From the NCBI RefSeq assembly GCF_036788415.1, contig NZ_DAIQNN010000003.1, forward strand, positions 1 through 64,000: a stretch of DNA of 64,000 nucleotides, in the 5' to 3' direction. Source of the stretch: Rubrimonas sp036788415. GTDB taxonomy: Bacteria > Pseudomonadota > Alphaproteobacteria > Rhodobacterales > Rhodobacteraceae. Of this stretch, positions 11,624 to 20,140 are shown in pieces (the stretch's first letter is position 1; each line of letters starts with the position of its first letter). Under the pieces are notes generated by a model. The model ran no database searches and had not been told where the DNA came from. It was given only the letters and a program-made list of their open reading frames with translations. The position numbers and the translations under genes are program-made.

Positions 11624-12433
11624 TCAGGTCGCGGCGGCGGCGACCAGCGGCGCTACGGGGCGCAGGCTGGTCGAGGTCGCGGCTTCGTTGAACTCGTCGC
11701 CGGCGCCGTAGATGTCGCGCGCGGCGGCGGGGGTCAGTTCGGCGGCGGTTCCGTCGAAGACGATCTCGCCGGCGCGCATGCCTATCACGCGGTCGCAATA
11801 CTCCCGCGCGGTGTCGAGAGTGTGCAGGTTGCAGATCACCATGCGGCGGTCGCGCTCGTGGATCTCGCGCAGCGCGTCCATCACCAGCTTGGCGTTGAGC
11901 GGGTCGAGCGAGGCGATCGGCTCGTCGGCGAGGATCACCTTGGGGTCCTGCATCAGCGCCCGCGCGATCGCGACGCGCTGCTGCTGGCCCCCCGAAAGCG
12001 CTTCGGCGCGCTTGGCGGCCTGCTCGACGATCCCCAGACGGTCGAGGGCGGCGAGCCCGTCGGTCACGTCCTGCGGCGGAAAGACGTTGAACATGGTGGC
12101 GAGCGTCGAGCGGCCGTTGAGCCGACCGAGCATCACATTGGTGATGACGTCGAGGCGCGGCACGAGGTTGAACTGCTGGAAGATCATCGCGCAGTCGCGT
12201 CGCCAGCGCCGCAGCGCGGCCCCGCGCAGGGACAGCACGTCCGCGCCGTCCACAAGCAGCTGGCCGCCGCTGGCGTCCGTCAGACGGTTGACCATGCGCA
12301 GCAGCGTGGACTTGCCGGCGCCGGAGCGGCCGATCACGCCGACCATCTGCGGGCGGTCGAATCGCGCGCTGAAGCCGCGCACCGCAACGGAGTTTCCGAA
12401 GCGCTTCTCAAGCCCGTTGAACTGCATCAGCAC
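11624..12433 (-). CDS. phnC: phosphonate ABC transporter ATP-binding protein
   Basis: ATPase that drives the PhnDE importer. Walker A is GRSGAGKST, the signature LSGGQQQRVAIA, Walker B VILADEP and the H-loop NLHTLD; MIFQQFNLVPRLDV is typical PhnC. I choose the GTG start at 12433 because an AGGGGGA ribosome site lies eight bases before it; the ATG two codons later (MQFNGL) is nearly as good. It is first in the phnC-D-E-E operon, transcribed leftward, with rpoH just upstream. Confidence 0.93.
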   Translation of the reverse strand: MLMQFNGLEKRFGNSVAVRGFSARFDRPQMVGVIGRSGAGKSTLLRMVNRLTDASGGQLLVDGADVLSLRGAALRRWRRDCAMIFQQFNLVPRLDVITNVMLGRLNGRSTLATMFNVFPPQDVTDGLAALDRLGIVEQAAKRAEALSGGQQQRVAIARALMQDPKVILADEPIASLDPLNAKLVMDALREIHERDRRMVICNLHTLDTAREYCDRVIGMRAGEIVFDGTAAELTPAAARDIYGAGDEFNEAATSTSLRPVAPLVAAAAT

Positions 12434-12542
12434 GGATGGGGTCCCCCTTCGCCGCGGGAACACTATTCCGACGCGTTGACAGTTTTGCGACAGTTCCGTT
12501 TCGGTTTGCGCAAGTTCGGGAAGCGGCGAGCGCGCCCGACGG

Positions 12543-13442
12543 TCAGGCGACTTCGCGCACCATGCCCTGCTCGATGGCGAGCTCGCGCATCCGGCGCTGA
12601 AGCTTCTCGAAGGCGCGGGCCTCGATCTGGCGGATGCGCTCGCGGCTGACGCCATAGACTTCGGAGAGCTGCTCCAGCGTCACCGGCTCGTCCTTCAGCT
12701 TGCGCTCGGTCAGAATGTGGCGCTCGCGCTCGTTCAGCCCCGCCATCGCCTCGATCAGCATCTCGCGGCGCTGCGAGAGCTCTTGCTGTTCGGCGTAGTC
12801 GGCGGCGTGGTCGGCGTCGTCGTCGGTCAGCCAGTCCTGCCACTCCGCCGCGCCCTCGCCGTCCGCCGAGAGCGGCGCGTTGAGCGAGGCGTCGCCGCCG
12901 CCGCCCATCCGGCGGTTCATCGACACGACTTCCTCGGGCGCGACGCCCAGATCGCGGGCGATGCGTTCGAGATTCTCGGGGCGCAGATCGCCCTCCTCCA
13001 GCGCGCCGATGCGGTTCTTGGCCTTGCGCAGGTTGAAGAAGAGCTTCTTCTGCGCCGCCGTTGTGCCCATCTTCACGAGGCTCCAAGAGCGCAGGATATA
13101 TTCCTGGATCGAGGCGCGGATCCACCACATCGCATAGGTGGCGAGCCGGAATCCCTTTTCGGGGTCGAAGCGCTTGACCGCCTGCATCAGCCCGACATTG
13201 GCCTCGGAGATCACCTCGGCGACCGGCAGCCCGTAGCCGCGATAGCCCATCGCGATCTTCGCCGCGAGGCGCAGATGCGAGGTCACCATGCGGTGCGCGG
13301 CGTCGGTGTCGCCATGATCTGCCCAGGCCTTGGCGAGCATGTACTCCTCGTCCGGCTCCAGCATCGGGAACTTGCGGATCTCGGAGAGATAGCGGCTGAG
13401 GCCCTGCTCCGGCGAGGGCGCCGGCAGATTGGCGTAGGTCAT
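12543..13442 (-). CDS. rpoH: RNA polymerase sigma factor RpoH (sigma-32)
   Basis: Alternative sigma factor for heat-shock and, in alphaproteobacteria, some oxidative-stress genes. The 299-aa protein has region 2 (RLAAKIAMGYRGYGLP to FRLATYAMWWIRASIQEYIL), the RpoH box QKKLFFNLRKAKNRIG that marks the subfamily, and region 4 (ERERHILTERKL, VSRERIRQIEARAFEKLQ). Start MTYANLPAP has a GGGGGA ribosome site eight bases upstream; the frame opens earlier but without conservation. It stands between rluD and phnC. Confidence 0.96.
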   Translation of the reverse strand: MTYANLPAPSPEQGLSRYLSEIRKFPMLEPDEEYMLAKAWADHGDTDAAHRMVTSHLRLAAKIAMGYRGYGLPVAEVISEANVGLMQAVKRFDPEKGFRLATYAMWWIRASIQEYILRSWSLVKMGTTAAQKKLFFNLRKAKNRIGALEEGDLRPENLERIARDLGVAPEEVVSMNRRMGGGGDASLNAPLSADGEGAAEWQDWLTDDDADHAADYAEQQELSQRREMLIEAMAGLNERERHILTERKLKDEPVTLEQLSEVYGVSRERIRQIEARAFEKLQRRMRELAIEQGMVREVA

Positions 13443-13520
13443 CGGCGATGTCCCCCGTTGCGCGCCTTCCGGCGACAGTTGCGAGTTTATCACCAAAAAA
13501 TGCGACCGGAACAGGGCGGT
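13443..13520 (-). promoter_or_regulatory. rpoH upstream region with T-run
   Basis: This 78-base gap follows the rluD stop and precedes rpoH. On the coding strand it has a run of six Ts (GCATTTTTTGG, about 13488-13500) and an AT-rich GGTGATAAAC segment, which stand out from the GC-rich surroundings. They may mark rluD termination and an rpoH promoter, but I cannot assign -35/-10 boxes with confidence. Confidence 0.3.
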
Positions 13521-14573
13521 TCAAAGGGCGCGCAGACAGGCGAGCAGCGCCGCCATGTCGTCGGGAACCGGGCTCTCGCAGCGGACCGGCGCGCCGGTGG
13601 CGGGGTGGACGAACCCGAGCGTGGCCGCGTGCAGCGCCTGCCGGGGGAAGTCGCGCGCGCAGGCCGGCGCGGGGCGCGGGCGGCCATAGACCGGATCGCC
13701 CACGAGAGGGTGGCCCAGCGCCGTCAGATGCACGCGGATCTGGTGCGTGCGCCCGGTCTCCAGCCGGCAGCGGATCAGCGACGCGACCGGGCGCTCCGCC
13801 GGGCCGAAGCGCTCCTCCACCCGCAGCCGGGTGACGGCGCGCCTCCCGCCCGCGACCACAGCCATGCGCTTCCGGTCGGCGCGGTGGCGCGCGATCGCGG
13901 CCTCGACGCGGATCCAGCCTTCCGGCTCGAAGCTGACCCCTTTCAGCCCGGCCAGTCGCGGCTCGGCGCGGTCGGGCGCGCCCCACACGACGGCGAGATA
14001 GCTGCGTTCGAGGTCGTGGGCGGCGAATTGCACGGCGAGGCCGGCATGGGCCGCGTCGGTTTTCGCGACGACGAGCAGCCCCGACGTGTCCTTGTCGATG
14101 CGGTGCACGATTCCCGGGCGCGCGACGCCCCCAACCCCCGACAGCGAGGCGCCGCAATGGTGCAGCAGCGCAGCGACCAGCGTGCCGCGCGTCGCGCCCG
14201 GCGCGGGGTGGACGACCATCCCCGCCGGCTTGTCCACGACGATCAGATGCGCGTCCTCGTGCGCGACCGACAGCGCGATCGCCTCGGGCGCGGGGGCCGC
14301 CGGGACAGGGGCCGGGGGGCGCAGCGTGAAACTCGCCCCCGGCTTGACTTTAAGAGCCGGATTCGTGACGAGATTTTCACTTTCGTCGGTTAACGCCCCT
14401 GCGAGGATCAACGCCGCGAGGCGCGAGCGGCTGATCCCTTCGGGACTGAGCGCGGCGTCGAGCCGGCCCGCGCGCAGGGCGACGAGGCGCATCGGCGCCG
14501 GGGCGGGGAACCCGGCTCCGGCTCCCGCGTCGCCGTCGTCGTCATCGTCCTCCGGCTCGGGAGCGTCGGCCAT
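13521..14573 (-). CDS. rluD: 23S rRNA pseudouridine synthase, RluD family
   Basis: RluA/RluD-family synthase isomerising uridines in helix 69 of 23S rRNA. The 350-aa protein has a weak S4-like N-terminal part (SRSRLAALILAGAL) and the catalytic motif HRIDKDTSGLLVVAKT with its aspartate, plus CRLETGRTHQIRVHLTALGHPLVGD near the end. The first 27 residues are an acidic, probably disordered tail; M28 (MRLVALRAGRLDA) could be the true start. The annotated ATG lies inside the same CATG as the start of the divergent DUF6476 gene. Confidence 0.92.
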   Translation of the reverse strand: MADAPEPEDDDDDGDAGAGAGFPAPAPMRLVALRAGRLDAALSPEGISRSRLAALILAGALTDESENLVTNPALKVKPGASFTLRPPAPVPAAPAPEAIALSVAHEDAHLIVVDKPAGMVVHPAPGATRGTLVAALLHHCGASLSGVGGVARPGIVHRIDKDTSGLLVVAKTDAAHAGLAVQFAAHDLERSYLAVVWGAPDRAEPRLAGLKGVSFEPEGWIRVEAAIARHRADRKRMAVVAGGRRAVTRLRVEERFGPAERPVASLIRCRLETGRTHQIRVHLTALGHPLVGDPVYGRPRPAPACARDFPRQALHAATLGFVHPATGAPVRCESPVPDDMAALLACLRAL

Positions 14574-14955
14574 GCAGCCTCACCACGGAATGTTCGACGA
14601 CGAGGACGATGACGCCAAGAAGGTCGAAGCGCCCGAGCCGATGCGGCTGAAGGCGCTGCGGATCATGGTGATGGCGCTGACCGGCGTGCTCATCGTCGGG
14701 GTCCTAGCGGTCGCGACGGTGCTTGTCATCCGCCTCGCCTCCCCGCCGCCCGCCCCGGCCCCCGCCGCCTTCTATCCCGCCGCTCTTCAGGCGGCGCGGC
14801 TGGGGCTGCCGCGCGACGAGACGATCACCGCGCTCGGCGCGTCGGGCGGCGCGCTGATGATCGCCACCATGGACGCGAAGGGCCGCGAGCGGCTGCGCGT
14901 GTTCGACGCGGTGAGCGGAGCGCAGCTGCGCGCCGTGCGCATCGAGCGGGAGTGA
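14572..14955 (+). CDS. DUF6476 family membrane protein
   Basis: Small (127 aa) protein with an acidic N-terminus, one membrane helix at about residues 30-53 (IMVMALTGVLIVGVLAVATV) and a short extracytoplasmic domain ending LRVFDAVSGAQLRAVRIE. This pattern, and its place head-to-head with rluD, match DUF6476 of Rhodobacterales; function is unknown. The ATG has GGGAG eight bases upstream; MFDDED six codons later is another possible start. Its start codon overlaps that of rluD on the other strand. The 160 bases after it hold no gene that I can see. Confidence 0.75.
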   Translation: MQPHHGMFDDEDDDAKKVEAPEPMRLKALRIMVMALTGVLIVGVLAVATVLVIRLASPPPAPAPAAFYPAALQAARLGLPRDETITALGASGGALMIATMDAKGRERLRVFDAVSGAQLRAVRIERE

Positions 14956-15115
14956 GCCGTCTGGCGGACACGGTTCATCGCATGGCGGCGCGGACAGGAC
15001 CCTCAGCGCGCCATCATCGCCGCATGACCAACGCCAAACGCAGACATCGCCAAAAAAATTTTTCGAACGTTTCCGTCAGCTCGACTCGCGCTCCGAGCGC
15101 GGCCCGGTTTCCGCG

Positions 15116-17584
15116 TCAAGCTGGGGCCAGCACGGCTTCGAGCGTCATCAGGATGGGGTTCTCCCCGCGCAGCAACCGCCCGGAGGCGATGGCGCCTTCC
15201 AGATCGACCAGCGCGCCCTCGACATGGCTTTCGCCGCGCGGGTCGATCTCGGCGCGAGTGAGCAGGAGTTCGGTTGCGAAGGCGTCGGTGTCGCCCCGCC
15301 CGCCGGCGAAGCGTGCGCCGATCACGCTGCCGACGCCGCCATGCAGGCGCGCGCGCGCCCAGCCCTGCGCGGCGCACAGCGCCTCGAGCGCGCCGATCAG
15401 GTCCTGATTGGGGCGCAGACGCAGTGCGAGCGCGTCGGTCCGCTCGGGCGGCGCGCTCGGGACGGGCGTGAAAAGGGCGAAGCCGGTTTCGGGGTCGGGG
15501 CGCGCCTCGAAGCGCGCGCCGCGGAACCCGACGCCTTCGAGCGTCGTCGGCGCAGCGAGGCGGGTCTCTTCGGGCAAAATATGGCCGCAGGCGCGACGAC
15601 CCTCGGCGTCTGTCCACAAGGCGTGCGCATGGAAGAAAGGAGCGCCCGCCTTCCACCCCGCCGTCAGCGCGCCGGCGAGGAGGCGGGCCGGCGTCTCGGG
15701 GCGCAGGGTCGGGCTGTAGAAGGCGGCGTGCACGGCTTCCGGCGACAGGGCGGGGGTCACATAGGCGAAAGGACCCAGCGCGCCGGCTGCGAAGCGCAGC
15801 GCGGCGCCCTCGAACCCCCGCGCCGCCAGCGCCTCGGCCAGTGCGTCGCAGAGCGAAGCGCCGGCGGGAAACGTCAACCGCAGCGGCGCCGTCGCGACCG
15901 CACAGGCCGCGACGCGCTCGGCGGGCGCGGGGCCGGGCTGGCGGACGCTGCGCATCGCCCAGGCGTCGGGGAGCAGGCCGCGCGCCGCCATCTCGTCGCG
16001 GATCATGCGCTTGGGCATCTTGCCGTAGCCAGATTTCGGCAGCGCCTCCCAGAAATGGACGCGGGCGGGGATCTTGTAGCGGGCGATCCGGCCGTCGAGC
16101 CAGGCGCGCAGGGCGTCCTCGGTCACGACCGCGCCGGGGCGGGCCACGCAGACGGCCACGCCGATCTCGCCCCATTTGGGGTCGGGGACGCCGAGCACGG
16201 CGGCTTCGACGATGTCGGGATGGGCGAGGATGCGCTCCTCGATCTCAAGCGGATAGATGTTGGAGCCGCCGGAGATGAACATGTCCGAAGCGCGGCCGGT
16301 GATGTGCAGGAAGCCCGCGGCGTCCATGTGGCCGAGATCGCCGGTGCGGAACCAGCCGTCGCGGAAGGACTTGGCGTTGGCCTCGGGGTTGTCGTGGTAG
16401 CCGGCGAACACGGCGGGGCCGATCACGCAGATCTCGCCGGTCTCGTCGGGCCCGAGCGCGCGCCCGTCCTCGGACTGGATCGAGATCTCGACGCCGGTGC
16501 GAGGGATGCCGCAACTGCCGACATGGGCGGCCGGGCCGTCCTCGGGGTCGTGCAGGCGCGGCGGCAGCACGGTGATGCAGCCGGTGACTTCGCCGAGGCC
16601 GAAATACTGCACGATCACGCGCCCGAGCCGGCGCAGGATGCGCTGCTGGTCGGCGCGATACATCGGCGCGCCGGCGTAGATCACATGGCGCAGCGAGGAG
16701 GCGTCGGCGGTCTCGGCGGCGGTCTCGGCGGCTGGGTCCTCGACCAGCATCTTCAGGATGGTTGGCACGGTGAACATGTTGGAGACGCGCCATTCGGCGA
16801 TCAGCCGCCAGATCTCGGCGACGTCGAAGCGCTCGGAGATCGGCAGGACCGAGACGGCGCCGCGCGCGACCTGGGAGAGCATGTGCACGCCCGCGCCATG
16901 GCTGAGAGGCGCGATGACGAGCGAGGCGTCGGCCTCGGTCAGACCCGGCATCAGGTCGGCGAGGTGGTTGGTCACGATGAAGGCCATCTGGCCGTGCGTG
17001 AGGGTCGCGGCCTTGCTGCGCCCGGTGGTGCCGGAGGTGAAGAAGAACCAGCAGGGGTCGTCATAGGAAACTGGGGCGGGCGGCGCGGGCTCGCCGCGAT
17101 GGCGGGCGATGAGGACGTCGAGCCCGTCCTCGCCTGCAGAGCCGATGCGAAGGACATTCGCGAGGCCCGGCGCATCAGCGCGCACGGCTTCGGCATGGGC
17201 GGGGAAGTCTGCGTGACAGAGGAAGATCCGCGCATCCGACATCTGCGCGAGATAGACGACCTCGCCGGGCGTCAGGCGGAAATTGGTCGGCGCGTAAACC
17301 CCGCCGGCGCGAAAGGTCGCGAACATGGCGACGGCCATCTCCGCGCAGTTCTTCGAATGCACCAGCACCCGCTCGCCGGGCTTCAGGCCGAGCGCGCGCA
17401 GACCGGCGGCCAGGGAGACGACCTGCGCCTCCAGTTCGGCCCAGCTCATCCGCAGCTCGCCATGGACGAGGGCGAGGTCGTCAGGCAGGCGGCGGGCGGT
17501 CTGAGTCAGCAGGCCGGAGAGGTTCATCACGCGCCAACTCGGGCGCGCTACGGCGCCGGGGCCGGCGAAAGCGGCGGCGGTCAT
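15116..17584 (-). CDS. acyl-CoA synthetase fused to tandem PPC-like domains
   Basis: An 822-aa protein in two parts. Residues about 20-540 are an AMP-forming acyl-CoA synthetase: P-loop-like FFFTSGTTGRSKAA (180-193), WFRTGDLG (411-418) and the C-terminal catalytic lysine in KSGYGKMPKR (about 522). Residues about 565-820 look like two PPC (DUF296) modules: the first has the metal-type histidines in FFHAHALWTDAEG then CGHIL (about 651-670), the second HGGVGSVIGARF and VDLEGAIASGRL. The reading frame is continuous, so this is a fusion. It lies eight bases after a thiolase gene, suggesting joint acyl-CoA metabolism. M20 is an alternative start. Substrate and the PPC role are unknown. Confidence 0.85.
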   Translation of the reverse strand: MTAAAFAGPGAVARPSWRVMNLSGLLTQTARRLPDDLALVHGELRMSWAELEAQVVSLAAGLRALGLKPGERVLVHSKNCAEMAVAMFATFRAGGVYAPTNFRLTPGEVVYLAQMSDARIFLCHADFPAHAEAVRADAPGLANVLRIGSAGEDGLDVLIARHRGEPAPPAPVSYDDPCWFFFTSGTTGRSKAATLTHGQMAFIVTNHLADLMPGLTEADASLVIAPLSHGAGVHMLSQVARGAVSVLPISERFDVAEIWRLIAEWRVSNMFTVPTILKMLVEDPAAETAAETADASSLRHVIYAGAPMYRADQQRILRRLGRVIVQYFGLGEVTGCITVLPPRLHDPEDGPAAHVGSCGIPRTGVEISIQSEDGRALGPDETGEICVIGPAVFAGYHDNPEANAKSFRDGWFRTGDLGHMDAAGFLHITGRASDMFISGGSNIYPLEIEERILAHPDIVEAAVLGVPDPKWGEIGVAVCVARPGAVVTEDALRAWLDGRIARYKIPARVHFWEALPKSGYGKMPKRMIRDEMAARGLLPDAWAMRSVRQPGPAPAERVAACAVATAPLRLTFPAGASLCDALAEALAARGFEGAALRFAAGALGPFAYVTPALSPEAVHAAFYSPTLRPETPARLLAGALTAGWKAGAPFFHAHALWTDAEGRRACGHILPEETRLAAPTTLEGVGFRGARFEARPDPETGFALFTPVPSAPPERTDALALRLRPNQDLIGALEALCAAQGWARARLHGGVGSVIGARFAGGRGDTDAFATELLLTRAEIDPRGESHVEGALVDLEGAIASGRLLRGENPILMTLEAVLAPA

Positions 17585-17591
17585 CGGGCGG

Positions 17592-18764
17592 TCATTTCAC
17601 GCGTTCGAGGATCGAGACGTAATTGGCGACGGCGACGCCGCCCATGTTGAACACGCCTGCGAGCCGCGCGGCGGGGATCTGCATCCCCTCGGCCTCGCCC
17701 ATCAGCTGCATCGCCGCCATCACATGCATGGAGACGCCCGTCGCGCCGATGGGGTGGCCCTTGGCCTTGAGGCCGCCCGAAGGGTTGACCGGCAGGCGGC
17801 CGCCCTTCTCGGTCCAGCCCTCGCGCACGGCCCGCCAGCCTTCGCCGGGAGCGGTGAGGCCCATCGCCTCGTATTCGATCATCTCGGCGATGGTGAAGCA
17901 GTCGTGGCTCTCCACGAGGTCGAGATCGTCGAGGCCGATTCCGGCGCCGTCGAGCGCGCGGGCCCAGGCCTGCCGGGCGCCCTCGAAAGCGAGCGGGTCG
18001 CGACGCGACATCGGCATCGCGTCGTTGCGCTGGACGCGGGCCCGGAAGGCGACGGCGCGCGACAGGCGCTGCGCCGTCTCGGCGTCCGCCAGCACGATGG
18101 CGGCGGCGCCGTCGGAGATCATCGAGCAGTCGGTGCGGCGCAGGGGGCCGGCCACCAGCGGGTTCTTCTCGGACACCGCGTTGCAGAAGGCGAAGCCGAG
18201 GTCGCGGCGGACATGGGCGAGCGGGTTGGCGGCGCCGTTGGCGTGGTTCTTGGCCGCGATGCGGGCGAGTTCGGCGCTGCGGTCGCCGTGACGCTGGAAA
18301 TAGCTGGCGGCCAGCTTCCCGAAGATGCCGGCGAAGCCGCCCTCCACCGCGTCCTCCTCGCGGCGGTAGCTGGCGGAGAGCAGGATGTCGCCGACTTCAG
18401 CAGTGGGCGTGGCGGTCATCTTCTCGGCGCCGATCGCGAGGGCGGTGCGGGCGCGGCCGCTCTCGATGGCGTCGAGGGCTGCGTGGAGCGCGGCGGAGCC
18501 GGTGGCGCAGGCGTTCTCGACATGCATGGCCGGCGCATGGGCCAGCGCCGGCAGGGCGACGGAGAGCAGCCCCGCCTCGAAGCCCTGCTTGGAGAAGCCG
18601 TTGTTGAGCACGCCGACGGTCGCATAGTCGATGTCGTTAGGGCAGAGGCCCGCATGGTCGAGCGCCTCCTGCGCGACCATGCCGATCAGCGCTTCGACAT
18701 CGGGCGCGTCGAGCTTTCCAAAGGGCGTGTGGGCCCAGCCCACGATCGCGGCGCCATGCGGCAT
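17592..18764 (-). CDS. thiolase family protein (SCP-x-type acetyl-CoA acetyltransferase)
   Basis: Enzyme of the thiolase superfamily, 390 aa, likely acting on an acyl-CoA. I start it at MPHGAAIVGWAHTPFG, nine bases after GGAGG; the open frame further upstream lacks a ribosome site. The nucleophile cysteine is in ENACATGSAALHAA (about residue 87) and the general-base histidine in NPSGGLKAKGHPIGATG. The usual final Cys-containing CxGGG loop is replaced by FNMGGV, as in SCP-x-type and other non-degradative thiolases, so the reaction may not be classical beta-ketothiolysis. It is followed at once by the acyl-CoA synthetase fusion. Confidence 0.88.
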   Translation of the reverse strand: MPHGAAIVGWAHTPFGKLDAPDVEALIGMVAQEALDHAGLCPNDIDYATVGVLNNGFSKQGFEAGLLSVALPALAHAPAMHVENACATGSAALHAALDAIESGRARTALAIGAEKMTATPTAEVGDILLSASYRREEDAVEGGFAGIFGKLAASYFQRHGDRSAELARIAAKNHANGAANPLAHVRRDLGFAFCNAVSEKNPLVAGPLRRTDCSMISDGAAAIVLADAETAQRLSRAVAFRARVQRNDAMPMSRRDPLAFEGARQAWARALDGAGIGLDDLDLVESHDCFTIAEMIEYEAMGLTAPGEGWRAVREGWTEKGGRLPVNPSGGLKAKGHPIGATGVSMHVMAAMQLMGEAEGMQIPAARLAGVFNMGGVAVANYVSILERVK

Positions 18765-18833
18765 CACATGTGTCCTCCATGTCGCGGTCTGCGCCGCGTC
18801 CGCCGCCACAGAACCGCGCGGCGGGGCGGGGCG

Positions 18834-19529
18834 TCAACTGTCGCGGCGCAGCCAAAGGGCGTCGGAGCCGAGAGAGGCGACGAAGGCGGCATGCGCTTCG
18901 GCTTCCGTGTCGGTGAGCAGCGGCGCCAGCGGACGCGGGCGCGGCGGCGGGACATAAGCGCCGGACGCAGCGGACGCGCTGTCTCCGGTCGCGACGGACA
19001 GGCCGAAATCGGGCTGACGGCCGCCGATCAGCTCAAGATATACCTCCGCGAGCAGTTCGGCGTCGAGCAGCGCGCCGTGCTTCTCGCGAGCGGAGTTGTC
19101 GACGCCGAAACGACGGCAGAGCGCATCGAGGCTGGCGGGGGAGCCCGGAAACTTCCTCCGGGCGAGCGCCACCGTGTCGAAGGCGCGGCTCATCGGCCAG
19201 ACCGGCTGGCCGAGGCGCGCGCGCTCGGCGTTGAGGAACTTCATGTCGAAGGCGGCGTTGTGGATCACCAACCGGGCCTCGGCGACGAAAGCCTCGAATT
19301 CGGCGGCGATCTCGGCGAAGAGGGGCTTGTCCGAGAGGAAGGCGGCGCTGAGGCCATGCACTGCCTCGGCCTCGGGCGGCATGTCGCGCTCGGGGTTGAG
19401 GTAGACATGGAATACGCGCCGCGTGGGCACGTGGTTGACCAGCTCGACTGCGCCGATCTCGACGATGCGGTGGCCGTCGGCCGGGTCGAGGCCGGTGGTT
19501 TCGGTGTCGAGGGCGATCTCGCGGGTCAT
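18834..19529 (-). CDS. dnaQ: DNA polymerase III subunit epsilon
   Basis: Proofreading 3'-5' exonuclease of the replicative polymerase, 231 aa. Exo I is DTETTGLDP, Exo II HNAAFDMKFLN and Exo III HGALLDAELLAEVYL, the DEDDh pattern. The C-terminal 50 residues are proline-rich and presumably bind the alpha subunit. Its ATG overlaps the coaE stop by four bases (ATGA). It is the last gene of the ppsR-maf-aroE-coaE-dnaQ run, the same order as beside the Caulobacter origin. Confidence 0.95.
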   Translation of the reverse strand: MTREIALDTETTGLDPADGHRIVEIGAVELVNHVPTRRVFHVYLNPERDMPPEAEAVHGLSAAFLSDKPLFAEIAAEFEAFVAEARLVIHNAAFDMKFLNAERARLGQPVWPMSRAFDTVALARRKFPGSPASLDALCRRFGVDNSAREKHGALLDAELLAEVYLELIGGRQPDFGLSVATGDSASAASGAYVPPPRPRPLAPLLTDTEAEAHAAFVASLGSDALWLRRDS

Positions 19530-20140
19530 CCGGCCTCCGTGCTGCGCTTCCAGCCGCCGCGCAGCTCCGCGACCACGTCGCGGACCTGCGCGCGCGCCGT
19601 CTCGAACCCTGCGCCGGTGTCGATGACGAAATCGGCGCGGGCGCGTTTCTCGGCGTCGGGCGTCTGGCGCGCGAGAATTGCCGCGAACGCCGCCGGCGTC
19701 ATCCCCTCGCGCGCCAGCACGCGGGCGCGCTGGACTTCTGGCGGCGCGCTCGCGACGACGACGGCGTCGAAGGCGGTCTGGGCGCCGGTCTCGAACAGCA
19801 GAGGGATGTCGCAGAGCGCCATCTCCGCCTCGTCGGCGCGGGCGGCGACGAGAAAGGCCGAGCGGTCCTGCTCGACCAGCGGGTGGACCGCGGCTTCGAT
19901 GCGGGGCAGCAGCGCAGGGTCGGCGAGGATGGCCGCGCGGAGGGCGTCGCGGTCCACGGCGCCGTCGCGGATCGCGCCGGGGGCGAGCGCGGAGACGGCG
20001 GGGACGGCGGGGCCGCCGCGCGCATAGAGCCGGCGCACGGCTTCGTCGGCGTCCCAGACGCGCGCGCCCTCCGCGGCGAACATCCGCGCAGTGGTCGACT
20101 TGCCCATGCCGATTGAGCCCGTGAGGCCGAGCGCGATCAT
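19526..20140 (-). CDS. coaE: dephospho-CoA kinase
   Basis: Catalyses the last step of coenzyme A synthesis, phosphorylating dephospho-CoA with ATP. The 204-aa protein begins MIALGLTGSIGMGKSTTARM, with the P-loop; DADEAVRRLY and HPLVEQDRSAF, CDIPLLFETG and REGMTPAAFAAILARQ match the family. Both ends overlap neighbours by four bases (ATGA), so it is translationally coupled to aroE and dnaQ. Confidence 0.96.
   Translation of the reverse strand: MIALGLTGSIGMGKSTTARMFAAEGARVWDADEAVRRLYARGGPAVPAVSALAPGAIRDGAVDRDALRAAILADPALLPRIEAAVHPLVEQDRSAFLVAARADEAEMALCDIPLLFETGAQTAFDAVVVASAPPEVQRARVLAREGMTPAAFAAILARQTPDAEKRARADFVIDTGAGFETARAQVRDVVAELRGGWKRSTEAG

Noticed and set aside
15041..15066. AAAAAAATTTTT tract between DUF6476 and the acyl-CoA synthetase as a terminator
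   Set aside because: No GC-rich stem precedes it on either strand, so it is not a convincing intrinsic terminator.
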